A stretch of DNA of 13,644 nt from JBCCTX01 sp964468435 (GTDB taxonomy: Bacteria > Bacteroidota > Bacteroidia > J057). A program made the translations under genes and the position numbers. Below, one piece after another: positions 1 through 6,963 of the stretch (position 1 is its first letter; every line of letters starts with the position of its first letter). The notes under the pieces are model-generated. The model ran no database searches, had not been told where the DNA came from, and saw only the letters and a list, made by a program, of their open reading frames with translations. The stretch spans positions 1-13,644 of the forward strand of contig CAYXVE010000088.1 in the NCBI GenBank assembly GCA_964468435.1, in the 5' to 3' direction.

Positions 1-47
1 AATCAAGAATTTTATTTACTTTTTCCAAAAGTTAAAAAAAACCTAAC

Positions 48-1394
48 ATGAAACTCACTCGCAGACAATTCACCACCGCTACCGCAAAAACTGGGGTGGG
101 AATCGTATTAGCCCCAACAGCTTTTAACATCCTAAGAGCCAAACGCCCCGCACAAATGATTACGGTTGCTGTTATGGGTATCCGGAGCCGCGGAAACGCA
201 CTAGCCAGAACTTTTGCTGCACAGGAGGATTGTGAGGTAGCCTACCTCTGTGATGTAGACGAACGTTGTTATGAAAAGACCTTGAAAGCAGTTGCTGAAT
301 ATCAGGAAAAGATACCTAAACTCGAAAAAGATATACGCAAGGTCATCGAAGATCCTTCCCTGGATGCTGTAATCATTTCGGCACCCGATCATTGGCACGC
401 TCCGGCTGCCATCATGGCTTTGCAGGCCGGCAAGCATGTATACATCGAAAAACCCTGTAGCCATAACCCCCGAGAAGGAGAACTTCTGGTTGAAGCCAGC
501 AAAAAATATAATCGCGTGGTGCAAATGGGGAACCAGCGCCGCACCTGGTCCAATGTGGTCGCAGGGATGAAGGAAATCCACTCCGGTGTCATCGGACGGG
601 TATACTTCGCCAAAGGCTGGTATGCCAATACCCGGCAGCCCATCGGCTACGGAAAAGAGATAGCCGTACCAGACTACCTGGACTACGAGCTATGGCAGGG
701 ACCTGCTCCCCGTGCACCCTATCAGGACAATATCCATCCCTACAACTGGCACTGGTTCTGGCACTGGGGTACAGGAGAGGCACTCAACAATGGAACCCAC
801 TTTGTCGACCTCATGCGCTGGGGCCTGGAAGTGGACTTTCCCACTCGCGTCGTATCCACGGGTGGTAGATTCCACTACCGTGATGATTGGGAGACCCCAG
901 ATACACAAACTATTTCCCTCGAATTTGAAGATAATAAATCCATGATCTGGGAAAGTCGCAGTTGCAACGGCATGCCGTTGCACGGAAGCAGCGCCGGAGT
1001 CGTCTTCCACGGTGAAGAAGGAAGTATAGTCATCGAAAGCGGAAATGCTTATACCGTATATGATAATGAGCGCAGACCCAACATCGTTAAACAGGTCAAC
1101 GAAGATACAAATCCCTCCGGGCAACCCGATCAGCAAAATACAGTAGGGCCCGGTATGGAATATGATTTCGAACATATCTATAACTTTCTACAGGCCATCC
1201 GTGAAGGCATTCTCCCCAATAGTGAGATCGAAGGAGGCCACAAGAGTGTCCTGCTCTGCCAGCTAGGCAATATTGCCTACCGCACCGGCAGAGCCCTCCA
1301 TATCGACCAGCGCAATGGCCATATCATCGGCGATCCCGAAGCTATGAAGCTCTGGAGCAGGGAATACGAACCCGGCTGGAATCTGGTGGTTTGA
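48..1394 (+). CDS. Tat-exported Gfo/Idh/MocA family oxidoreductase
   Basis: This 448-residue protein is an NAD(P)-dependent sugar or glycoside oxidoreductase, probably periplasmic. The N-terminus has a twin-arginine motif (TRRQF, residues 4-8) followed by a hydrophobic stretch to about residue 27, a Tat signal. A Rossmann fold follows, with the glycine-rich turn GIRSRG (44-49), the acidic strand end CDVDE (68-72) and PDHWHA (113-118). The family EKP motif (134-136) supplies the likely catalytic Lys135. The C-terminal substrate half has NNGTHFVD (247-254), whose His251 and Asp254 occupy the usual active-site place. Secreted members often oxidise glycosides, some at C3, but the substrate cannot be read here. 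The ATG at 48 is chosen because it places the Tat motif at the extreme N-terminus. The upstream 47 bases are AT-rich with no clear promoter. A hairpin at 1411-1472 follows the gene. The family is certain; the substrate is unknown. Confidence 0.93.
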   Translation: MKLTRRQFTTATAKTGVGIVLAPTAFNILRAKRPAQMITVAVMGIRSRGNALARTFAAQEDCEVAYLCDVDERCYEKTLKAVAEYQEKIPKLEKDIRKVIEDPSLDAVIISAPDHWHAPAAIMALQAGKHVYIEKPCSHNPREGELLVEASKKYNRVVQMGNQRRTWSNVVAGMKEIHSGVIGRVYFAKGWYANTRQPIGYGKEIAVPDYLDYELWQGPAPRAPYQDNIHPYNWHWFWHWGTGEALNNGTHFVDLMRWGLEVDFPTRVVSTGGRFHYRDDWETPDTQTISLEFEDNKSMIWESRSCNGMPLHGSSAGVVFHGEEGSIVIESGNAYTVYDNERRPNIVKQVNEDTNPSGQPDQQNTVGPGMEYDFEHIYNFLQAIREGILPNSEIEGGHKSVLLCQLGNIAYRTGRALHIDQRNGHIIGDPEAMKLWSREYEPGWNLVV

Positions 1395-1410
1395 AAGACG
1401 AGAGACTGGG

Positions 1411-1472
1411 GACGGCGGATGGTAAAAAGAGTTGAGGTAGATTGTTACCTGCTTATTCTACCATCCGTAGTC
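1411..1472. repeat. Nested inverted repeat downstream of the oxidoreductase gene
   Basis: The arms CGGATGGTA (1416-1424) and TACCATCCG (1459-1467) are perfect reverse complements. Outside them GAC (1411-1413) can pair with GTC (1470-1472). Inside, AGGTA (1435-1439) pairs with TACCT (1446-1450), giving a two-level hairpin. It lies 16 bases after the oxidoreductase stop and before the YdcF-like gene. No T-run follows, so it is not a clear intrinsic terminator. It may be an RNA-stabilising 3' structure, a terminator of non-classical form, or a small intergenic repeat. Confidence 0.55.
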
Positions 1473-1557
1473 TAATTCCTCATGAGATCACTCAAAATCA
1501 GTTTCATTAGTTCAATCAGCGACTCAACAATTCTGCTATCAAACAATATTCAACTCC

Positions 1558-2211
1558 ATGGATTCAGAAACCTACGAACTTGCTCAGATCGTATGGGATT
1601 ATCATCATGTGAACCACACACTCATTCCGGTGAACTGTATCATGGTCCTCGGTAGTCACGATACAAGGGTGGCTGACCGGGGGGCAGAGCTCTTTCTAGA
1701 GGGATTGGCGCCCCAAATCCTGTTCTCCGGTGGATTGGGAAATCTTACCAAAGGCGTCTGGGATGACCCCGAAGCAGATATTTTTGCGAGGATCGCTATA
1801 AAAAAAGGCGTTCCAGAAAAAGCTATCCTAGTCGAAAATCGCTCCACAAATACCGGTGAAAATATTCGCTTCAGCTACGAGCTACTCAAGCAATCGGGAA
1901 CACTGCCCCAAAAGATGATCCTGGTACAGAAGCCCTACATGGAACGTAGAACCTTTGCGACCTTCTCCAAACAATGGCCCGGCGAGCCAGTAGATTTCCG
2001 GGTAACATCCCCTCAATTGAGCTTTGAAGACTACCCCCATGCGGAAATCACCCGCGAACAGGTCGTCCATATCATGATCGGCGACCTGCAGCGGATCTGG
2101 CTGTATCCCGAAAAAGGCTTCCAGATCTACCAGGACATACCTCACCGCGTATGGCAGGCTTATGAACAATTGGTCGCGAAAGGGTATACGGGAAATATGA
2201 TCGCTAGCTAG
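1558..2211 (+). CDS. YdcF-like DUF218 domain protein
   Basis: This 217-residue soluble protein has one DUF218 (YdcF-like) domain over nearly its whole length. Visible motifs are MVLGSHD (29-35), the glycine-rich SGGLGN (57-62), a conserved acidic EAD (72-74), STNTGEN (96-102) and QKPYMERRTFATF (124-136). The last motif and the C-terminal HRVWQAYEQL resemble E. coli YdcF, a protein of unknown function reported to bind S-adenosylmethionine. No membrane segment or signal peptide is seen, unlike the membrane-anchored SanA/ElyC branch of DUF218. It starts at ATG 1558, with no alternative ATG nearby and no clear Shine-Dalgarno sequence. It ends with TAG followed at once by a second TAG. It is separated from the upstream gene by 163 bases and is convergent with the next gene. 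The family is confident; the function is unknown. Confidence 0.88.
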   Translation: MDSETYELAQIVWDYHHVNHTLIPVNCIMVLGSHDTRVADRGAELFLEGLAPQILFSGGLGNLTKGVWDDPEADIFARIAIKKGVPEKAILVENRSTNTGENIRFSYELLKQSGTLPQKMILVQKPYMERRTFATFSKQWPGEPVDFRVTSPQLSFEDYPHAEITREQVVHIMIGDLQRIWLYPEKGFQIYQDIPHRVWQAYEQLVAKGYTGNMIAS

Positions 2212-2249
2212 TAGCTCTGATTTGCATCTCGGAAGTTGCATCACTTCAA

Positions 2250-2278
2250 GCCCACACTCGTTTGTAACGGGAGTGGGC
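2250..2278. repeat. REP-like palindrome, copy 1
   Basis: The arms GCCCACACTCGTT (2250-2262) and AACGGGAGTGGGC (2266-2278) enclose a 3-nt TGT loop. The stem pairs 12 of 13 positions, one as a T-G wobble, with a single A-A mismatch. It sits between two converging stop codons (2211 and 2286). A second, diverged copy lies at 9218-9246. There is no T-tract on either side, so it is better read as a REP-like extragenic palindrome than a standard terminator, though it could still attenuate read-through from both genes. Confidence 0.75.
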
Positions 2279-2285
2279 GAAATCA

Positions 2286-3614
2286 TTACATCTCCCTTAC
2301 TTGGAAAGTAATCCCTGCGGGCACGAGTTCGCGGAGTATGGGTTCATACAGTTCCTGAACAATAGGAACACGTACACCTCTAAGATCCAACTGGCCCTCG
2401 AGCAGCAGCCGGGCTGCGATTCCCATCGGTAGTCCTACAGTCTTAGCCATGGCCGTATGGGTTTCATCATCTCCTTCGATGACCATGTGGCTGCGTATCT
2501 CCCTGGGTTGTCCTTGATCGAGGAAGTTGAACTTGTGGTACATCACGATCATATCGCGGTCCTGCGGGGTCATGGTCCACTTTTTCTTGAGGATATGTTC
2601 GAGGATCTGGGCTGGCGTACCTCTGTGTAATCCTATGGACTCTTTGTCAAAAACCCCCAGCCAGTTGAGTTTGTACATCTCTTCGCCTTCCATATCAAGT
2701 TGCATGTAGTGGGCGAGTTTGAGTTCGACCGAGTCATGTGGGTTGAAGGAGAGAAATGCATTGATAAAGTCGCGATGGGTCATTTGGTCTACGTGTTCCA
2801 TCTCATAGGTGTCATCGGTAGCTCCGATCTGTACAAAGATATCCCAAGCCTTGCAGAAGCCTGTTCTTCTCAGGGTACCCCTAAACAGGGTTTTAATCCC
2901 TCTGAGGCCGTATACGTCGAGGTATTTGAGCGAATCCCGGTTGGCATAGCCTTCAAAATAGCCATGTCCGGGAATGTGAATGACCTCAGAACGCCGAAAG
3001 AGCCGGTGATAGGGGATGTATTTGTAGGCTCCTTCCTGGATAAACTTGACCACGCTTGTTCCGGCCATCACGACATTGCGCGGATTCCAGGTAAATTTAT
3101 ATTCCCAAGGATTGTCATATTTGGCGGGTGCTAGTAGTCCTCCAGTAAAGGTTTCAAACCCTGTAAGCTGATGTCCTGACTGGCGTATCTGATCGATGAT
3201 CCGCATGGCAGACATGTGATCGATGCCTGGGTCCAGTCCACATTCCATCAGGATGAGGATATCCTTGGCTCTGGCTTCAAGATCCAGCACCTTTATCTCT
3301 TCCGGCGTATAGGAAGCCGTAATCAAGTGTTTGCCGTGGTAGACACAGGGTTTGGCGACTTTGATATGAAAACTGGCGGGTAGCATGGATATGACTAGGT
3401 CGGCACTACGTACTAAGGTATTTGTAGCATCCACATCGTTGATGTCAAAGGTCATGGCAGTGCCTTGTGGGTGCCCGGCAATCTTTTCAGCAGCGAGGGC
3501 TTCATTTAGATCGGCGAGTGTTATCTTCCATTCGTGAGCAGGGGCATGTGAAAGCAGATACTGGATGAGTGCGGTGGAGGATCTGCCGGCTCCTATAACG
3601 ACAATATGCTTCAT
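2286..3614 (-). CDS. Saccharopine dehydrogenase-family protein (saccharopine reductase type)
   Basis: This 442-residue cytoplasmic NAD(P)-dependent enzyme resembles the glutamate-forming saccharopine dehydrogenase (LYS9 type). That enzyme interconverts saccharopine with 2-aminoadipate semialdehyde plus glutamate. The Rossmann domain starts at once with VVIGAGRSS (5-13), followed by SMLPASFH (76-83). The signature ECGLDPGIDHM (124-134) marks the junction to the substrate domain, and NPWEYKFTWNPRNVVMAG (168-185) is characteristic of the family. Length matches typical members of about 440 residues. No lysine-ketoglutarate reductase or aminotransferase lies next to it, so a role in lysine catabolism is inferred from family only; a related polyamine or opine-type reductase remains possible. 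ATG 3614 directly precedes the first beta strand, leaving no room for a later start. The gene is divergent from the ABC permease gene. Confidence 0.87.
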   Translation of the reverse strand: MKHIVVIGAGRSSTALIQYLLSHAPAHEWKITLADLNEALAAEKIAGHPQGTAMTFDINDVDATNTLVRSADLVISMLPASFHIKVAKPCVYHGKHLITASYTPEEIKVLDLEARAKDILILMECGLDPGIDHMSAMRIIDQIRQSGHQLTGFETFTGGLLAPAKYDNPWEYKFTWNPRNVVMAGTSVVKFIQEGAYKYIPYHRLFRRSEVIHIPGHGYFEGYANRDSLKYLDVYGLRGIKTLFRGTLRRTGFCKAWDIFVQIGATDDTYEMEHVDQMTHRDFINAFLSFNPHDSVELKLAHYMQLDMEGEEMYKLNWLGVFDKESIGLHRGTPAQILEHILKKKWTMTPQDRDMIVMYHKFNFLDQGQPREIRSHMVIEGDDETHTAMAKTVGLPMGIAARLLLEGQLDLRGVRVPIVQELYEPILRELVPAGITFQVREM

Positions 3615-3758
3615 GTAGGCTTTGTGCTTTGCTGTGAAATTAGGATTTTCCCTCAGTTTTCCATGAAAATACGTGGAATAAGACTAAAATGTGCTTCGTA
3701 ACGTATTTGGTATTATTTTGCTGCCTTATAGTGAATCTACTATTTAAGACACAAATTT
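3615..3758. promoter_or_regulatory. Divergent intergenic region with paired ACGTATTT half-sites
   Basis: This 144-bp region must hold promoters for the saccharopine dehydrogenase-like gene (minus) and the ABC permease gene (plus). AAAATACGT (3666-3674) and ACGTATTT (3701-3708) form an inverted pair 26 bases apart, each about 50 bases from the nearest start codon. TTATTTTG (3713-3720) is a one-mismatch candidate for the Bacteroidota -7 box TAnnTTTG on the plus strand. No convincing -33 box is seen, and no clear -7 box on the minus strand. Confidence 0.35.
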
Positions 3759-4994
3759 TTGCGTAAGCTAGCTTTCGAATATTTCTTTGCACGGCGCATC
3801 GTTTTTCACAGCGACCAGCGGGCAGTTTCCATTTTGGTGATCTGGCTGGCGACCATCAGTATTGCCCTGGCTGTAGCTACGATGGAGATTGCCATATCGG
3901 TAAAAAACGGATTTGAGCGAGAGATCCAAAATAAAGTAGCTGGCTTTGGGGCCCACCTGCAGATCGGCAACTATCTATCCATGATGGATACTGAAGTGAA
4001 GCCGCTTCCGCGTTCGCTTCCTGAAATCATTACCCTGGATACCCTACCATACGTTTTGTCGGTATCTCCGTACGTATTGGACATCGGTCTGTATAAGTCG
4101 GATATCATGGAAGATATCTGGCTGAAGGGCGTGGACTCGTCCTATCAGTGGGATTTTATGGAGCAATCGCTTACAGCGGGCAGAATTCCTGTGGTAGATT
4201 CACAGCAACCATCCCTGGAAATCCTCATTTCAGTCAAACAGTCGCAGCGTTTTGAATTGACAATAGGAGACAAACTCAGGCTGTATTTTGTGAAAGATCT
4301 CAACGATGTCCCGCGAATACGCCCGATGACTGTGGTAGGCATTTATGAAACGGGCATGCAGGAATTTGATAATAAATGGGCTTTTTGTGATATGCGGGTT
4401 TTGCAAAAGCTATGGGATCTGGGGCTTGACGAGGTGCTGGGATTTGAGGTAAACCTAACAGATTTGTCCAACCTTCAGGGTGCCACTGAGGCGGTCAATG
4501 ATATCATTCCCATCGAATATGCCGCTACTCCGATCAACGAACGCTTTCCGGAGATCTTTGGGTGGTTGAGCATGATTCGACAAAATGTACAGCTTATTTT
4601 TGTACTGATGTACATCGTAGCAATCATCAACATGACTACAGTGATTCTGATCCTGATTATCGAGCGTACCAGAACGATAGGGATACTTCAGACATTGGGA
4701 CTCACACGAACCCGAATACGCAGAGTTTTTGTATTTCAGGCCTTTTTTCTCATATTCATTGGGGTTTTAATAGGTAACCTGGTGGGATTGGGACTTTTAT
4801 ACAGCCAAGATATATGGGGATGGTTGAAGTTGGGTCAGGAAAATTACTATCTCAAGGAAGTACCTGTAGAATGGCTTTGGGACAAATTCCTGTGGATTAA
4901 CCTGGGAATTATTCTGGTGTGCACCCTGGCAATGTACTTACCTACCTGGATGATTTCAAGGATTACACCTGTAGAGGCCATACGGTTTGAATGA
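3759..4994 (+). CDS. ABC transporter permease, FtsX/LolC-LolE type
   Basis: This 411-residue inner-membrane permease has the LolC/LolE/MacB layout: a short cytoplasmic N-terminus, TM1 (about 23-45), a large periplasmic domain (about 46-275), then TM2 (277-299), TM3 (323-347) and TM4 (377-399). The N-terminal EYFFARRI and the post-TM1 segment GFEREIQNKVAGFGAHLQI (51-69) are typical of Bacteroidota lipoprotein-release permeases. The cytoplasmic loop RTRTIGILQTLGLTRTRIRR and the terminal TPVEAIRFE are also family features. Such proteins work with a LolD-like ATPase to move lipoproteins out of the inner membrane; no ATPase gene is nearby, so the partner is encoded elsewhere. The start is TTG 3759: an in-frame TGA lies at 3732-3734, no ATG lies between, and the first internal ATG (residue 42) would delete most of TM1. 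Exact substrate is unproven. Confidence 0.9.
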   Translation: MRKLAFEYFFARRIVFHSDQRAVSILVIWLATISIALAVATMEIAISVKNGFEREIQNKVAGFGAHLQIGNYLSMMDTEVKPLPRSLPEIITLDTLPYVLSVSPYVLDIGLYKSDIMEDIWLKGVDSSYQWDFMEQSLTAGRIPVVDSQQPSLEILISVKQSQRFELTIGDKLRLYFVKDLNDVPRIRPMTVVGIYETGMQEFDNKWAFCDMRVLQKLWDLGLDEVLGFEVNLTDLSNLQGATEAVNDIIPIEYAATPINERFPEIFGWLSMIRQNVQLIFVLMYIVAIINMTTVILILIIERTRTIGILQTLGLTRTRIRRVFVFQAFFLIFIGVLIGNLVGLGLLYSQDIWGWLKLGQENYYLKEVPVEWLWDKFLWINLGIILVCTLAMYLPTWMISRITPVEAIRFE

Positions 4995-4997
4995 GCA

Positions 4998-5486
4998 TTA
5001 GTCCAGTTCTTCAAAAAAGCCGGTATCCGTATTTTTTTTGACATTATCCCAGAAGAAATACCTGCCATGCATGGATATATACACACCGGGTGGTAGTGCC
5101 TGTGCAAAGGCCAGTGCCCCTCCGAGATTAAAAAATCCATCCGAACTGCCAAACTTATAGGGGATCATAGCACCGGTGATAACTATAGTTTTATTTTTGA
5201 TCGCATTGGCCAGGGCTTTGGCAGTAGCTACCATAGTATCAGTTCCATGAGTGATGACAATATGCTTTTCCGGACAGGCATGACAATTGTGAACGATGAG
5301 GGCGCGGTCTTCATCTGTCATTTCCAGGCTATCTACCATCATTAGGGTACGCATATTGATATTCAGCGTAGATCTTCCCAGGCGAAACATTTCCGGAAGG
5401 TGAGTATCCTTAAAATACAGCCTTCCATTGATCATATCGTATTCCTTGTCGAATGTACCTCCAGTTACAAATAAGCGTATCGCCAT
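4998..5486 (-). CDS. Short (one-domain) asparaginase-family protein
   Basis: This 162-residue protein corresponds to the N-terminal half only of type I/II L-asparaginases, which are about 330 residues and hydrolyse asparagine to aspartate and ammonia. Active-site elements are present: TGGTFDK (8-14) with the nucleophile candidate Thr11, the substrate-binding DSLEMT (52-57), HGTDT (80-84) with the second Thr-Asp pair, and Lys99 just before ITGAMIP (103-109). The C-terminal domain, which completes the active site across the dimer in classical enzymes, is absent. The gene ends cleanly after FFEELD, and no remnant is coded before the neighbouring stop, so this looks like a true short family rather than a fragment. 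It starts at ATG 5486 with a good -7 box about 35 bases upstream. Its stop is 3 bp from the convergent permease stop. It is cytoplasmic; asparaginase activity is not assured. Confidence 0.85.
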   Translation of the reverse strand: MAIRLFVTGGTFDKEYDMINGRLYFKDTHLPEMFRLGRSTLNINMRTLMMVDSLEMTDEDRALIVHNCHACPEKHIVITHGTDTMVATAKALANAIKNKTIVITGAMIPYKFGSSDGFFNLGGALAFAQALPPGVYISMHGRYFFWDNVKKNTDTGFFEELD

Positions 5487-5520
5487 GTTTGATAAGTGGG
5501 TATAGTGAAAAATGGAAGGT

Positions 5521-5528
5521 CAAATATA
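5521..5528 (-). promoter_or_regulatory. Candidate Bacteroidota -7 box for the asparaginase gene
   Basis: On the minus strand the sequence reads TATATTTG, an exact match to the Bacteroidota -7 consensus TAnnTTTG. It is about 35 bases upstream of the asparaginase ATG, giving a leader of roughly 25-30 nt. A matching -33 TTTG box is not seen at the usual distance, so the call rests on the -7 box and its position. Confidence 0.45.
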
Positions 5529-5589
5529 AGCACATATCAAAGAAAGCAGCTACGAAGAGATAAAAATCAAAGAATTTTAAGCCCTGATT

Positions 5590-5673
5590 TTAAGGAGGTT
5601 CATACTTCATCCGTGGATCATCATCAGTTATCCATCGTCTATGCTTACTCTTGGGAAGTCCATCTTTCGCCAT
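5590..5673 (-). CDS. Possible 27-residue basic/acidic small protein
   Basis: A short reading frame starts with ATG 5 nt after the TAG of the nucleotidyltransferase-kinase gene and ends with TAA. The 27-residue product is highly polar: a lysine/arginine-rich half with KSKHRRW (8-14), then DDDPR (17-21) and a final EPP. Its place directly behind a gene stop would allow coupled translation, and its composition is unlike random frames around it. I do not recognise a family. No clear Shine-Dalgarno sequence is seen. It could simply be an untranslated trailer; conservation in relatives would decide. Confidence 0.3.
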   Translation of the reverse strand: MAKDGLPKSKHRRWITDDDPRMKYEPP

Positions 5674-5678
5674 GTACT

Positions 5679-6821
5679 CTACATTACATCCTTCCGGCGT
5701 ATCTTGATCTGTATGGCACCGGGTATTTCTTCCGGGGAGACAAATATGAGGTATCCGCCGCCTCCGGCGCCGGATAGTTTCCACCCATAAGCCTGATCGC
5801 GATAAGCTTCGATGGCCCGGTAGATATGGCCATTGACCATGTTGGGAAACATGTCTACCTGCGCTTCAAACGAATTGCGGAACGCCTTGCCAAAGCGTGC
5901 CAGGTCGCGCTCCATGAGCGCCTGCCAGCAGGCCTCTGCTGATTCCGACAAGGCCTGAGCGCCTTCTTCTGTCACATGTGTGTTGTGCAATACACTGTAG
6001 CTGGACTCTCTGGGTCCCAGGGTAACTAGATACAGGTGATCCTCGATCATCTGGAGGATGTCTTCATCATGTACGGAGGTAATATGTGCCGGCCAGTATT
6101 CCCCTGTATAGTGGAGCTTGTTAAGGCCGGGCATGACGATGCCTAGGGCATCCTGAGATCCCGTAATTACTTCTGTTCCAGGAGGATTCTCATAGCTGAA
6201 CAAGATTCTGGCCATTTGTTCGGGACCACCATTGGGAATATCTGTACGCCAGATCTCGATGGCTTTGTTACGGGTACTGGAAGCCATCCCACTGCGTTCG
6301 TTAAACTCCACGGAGGGTTCTATGGATACGGTCAGCACCGGACCTGGATAGTATTTGGAGACGTAGGGCTGATCCAGCCAACCACCTGCCAGGTCTATGC
6401 GAAAGGGCATTGTGCTTACAGTACGCAGTGATGTGGTGGATCGTCTAGGCAATTGCTCATGCGGTTCGCGTTTCAGGACTATGTATTCTATTCCTTTATC
6501 CTGTATATACTCGGCTTTTTGAGGAGTATTTCCATCCTCATTCACGATGAATACATCAGGCTGTAATTCATTGAGTTCCTGATCGAAGTCCAGGATGCCC
6601 ATCCCTTTATTGACCCTGCAACTAGCTACACATTTGAGGGATTCCAACATGTATTTACGCTCCTCCTCAGTATTAACCGGGTAGCGGCCCTTAAGATGAA
6701 ACACGTTTTTATCGGAACCAATACCCACATGCACATCACCATAAGATGCTGCAGAAGTCAGAAAAGCCACATGGCCACTATGCAGCATGTCAAAACACCC
6801 GGAAACAAATATCTTTTTCAT
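5679..6821 (-). CDS. Bifunctional nucleotidyltransferase / GHMP kinase fusion
   Basis: This 380-residue cytoplasmic protein joins two enzymes that could make an activated sugar. Residues 1-133 are a cytidylyltransferase-type nucleotidyltransferase: SGCFDMLHSGH (7-17) holds the HxGH nucleotide-binding motif, NTEEERKYML (50-59) is the conserved helix, and RRSTTSLR (126-133) resembles the RxxxSTT motif. Residues 138-380 are a GHMP kinase: PFRIDLAGGWLD (139-150), a phosphate-loop-like GMASST (178-183), GSQDALG (221-227) and SGAGGGGYL (350-358). Kinase and nucleotide transfer on one chain suggests sugar to sugar-1-phosphate to NDP-sugar, as in heptose or fucose activation, but the sugar and nucleotide are unknown. 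The kinase half is compact (about 240 residues), with its P-loop unusually close to motif 1. ATG 6821 starts directly at the first strand. It lies 142 bases downstream of GluQ-RS; two ACAATAT direct repeats (6841-6847, 6850-6856) precede it. Confidence 0.85.
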   Translation of the reverse strand: MKKIFVSGCFDMLHSGHVAFLTSAASYGDVHVGIGSDKNVFHLKGRYPVNTEEERKYMLESLKCVASCRVNKGMGILDFDQELNELQPDVFIVNEDGNTPQKAEYIQDKGIEYIVLKREPHEQLPRRSTTSLRTVSTMPFRIDLAGGWLDQPYVSKYYPGPVLTVSIEPSVEFNERSGMASSTRNKAIEIWRTDIPNGGPEQMARILFSYENPPGTEVITGSQDALGIVMPGLNKLHYTGEYWPAHITSVHDEDILQMIEDHLYLVTLGPRESSYSVLHNTHVTEEGAQALSESAEACWQALMERDLARFGKAFRNSFEAQVDMFPNMVNGHIYRAIEAYRDQAYGWKLSGAGGGGYLIFVSPEEIPGAIQIKIRRKDVM

Positions 6822-6963
6822 AGTTGAATAAATAGCCAGTACAATATTTACAATATATGAAATGAAAGTAATGAAACATTAGGGACACCTACAATTCATT
6901 CAAGGGCTAATCGTGTGAAATGCAGCCTTACATGATGAAAATATGGGTTGAATGACCGTAATA

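Noticed and set aside
2250..2278. Classical Rho-independent terminator
   Set aside because: The stem is strong but no T-run follows on either strand, and a diverged copy exists elsewhere, so REP-like is the better call.
4998..5486. Asparaginase pseudogene
   Set aside because: The frame is intact, all N-terminal motifs are kept, the end is clean and it has its own -7 box; there is no decayed second half next to it.
5496..5777. 93-codon plus-strand frame with an AAGGAGG sequence inside it
   Set aside because: It overlaps the kinase 3' end in antisense, and the AAGGAGG (5592-5598) is not followed by a start codon at a suitable distance; it is the complement of the small-protein stop region.
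5679..6821. HldE (heptose bifunctional enzyme)
   Set aside because: The nucleotidyltransferase half is similar, but the kinase half is GHMP type and C-terminal, not an N-terminal PfkB kinase.
6895..6935. Terminator between GluQ-RS and the kinase fusion
   Set aside because: AAGGCT can pair with AGCCCTT only imperfectly across a loop of about 15 bases and no T-run follows.
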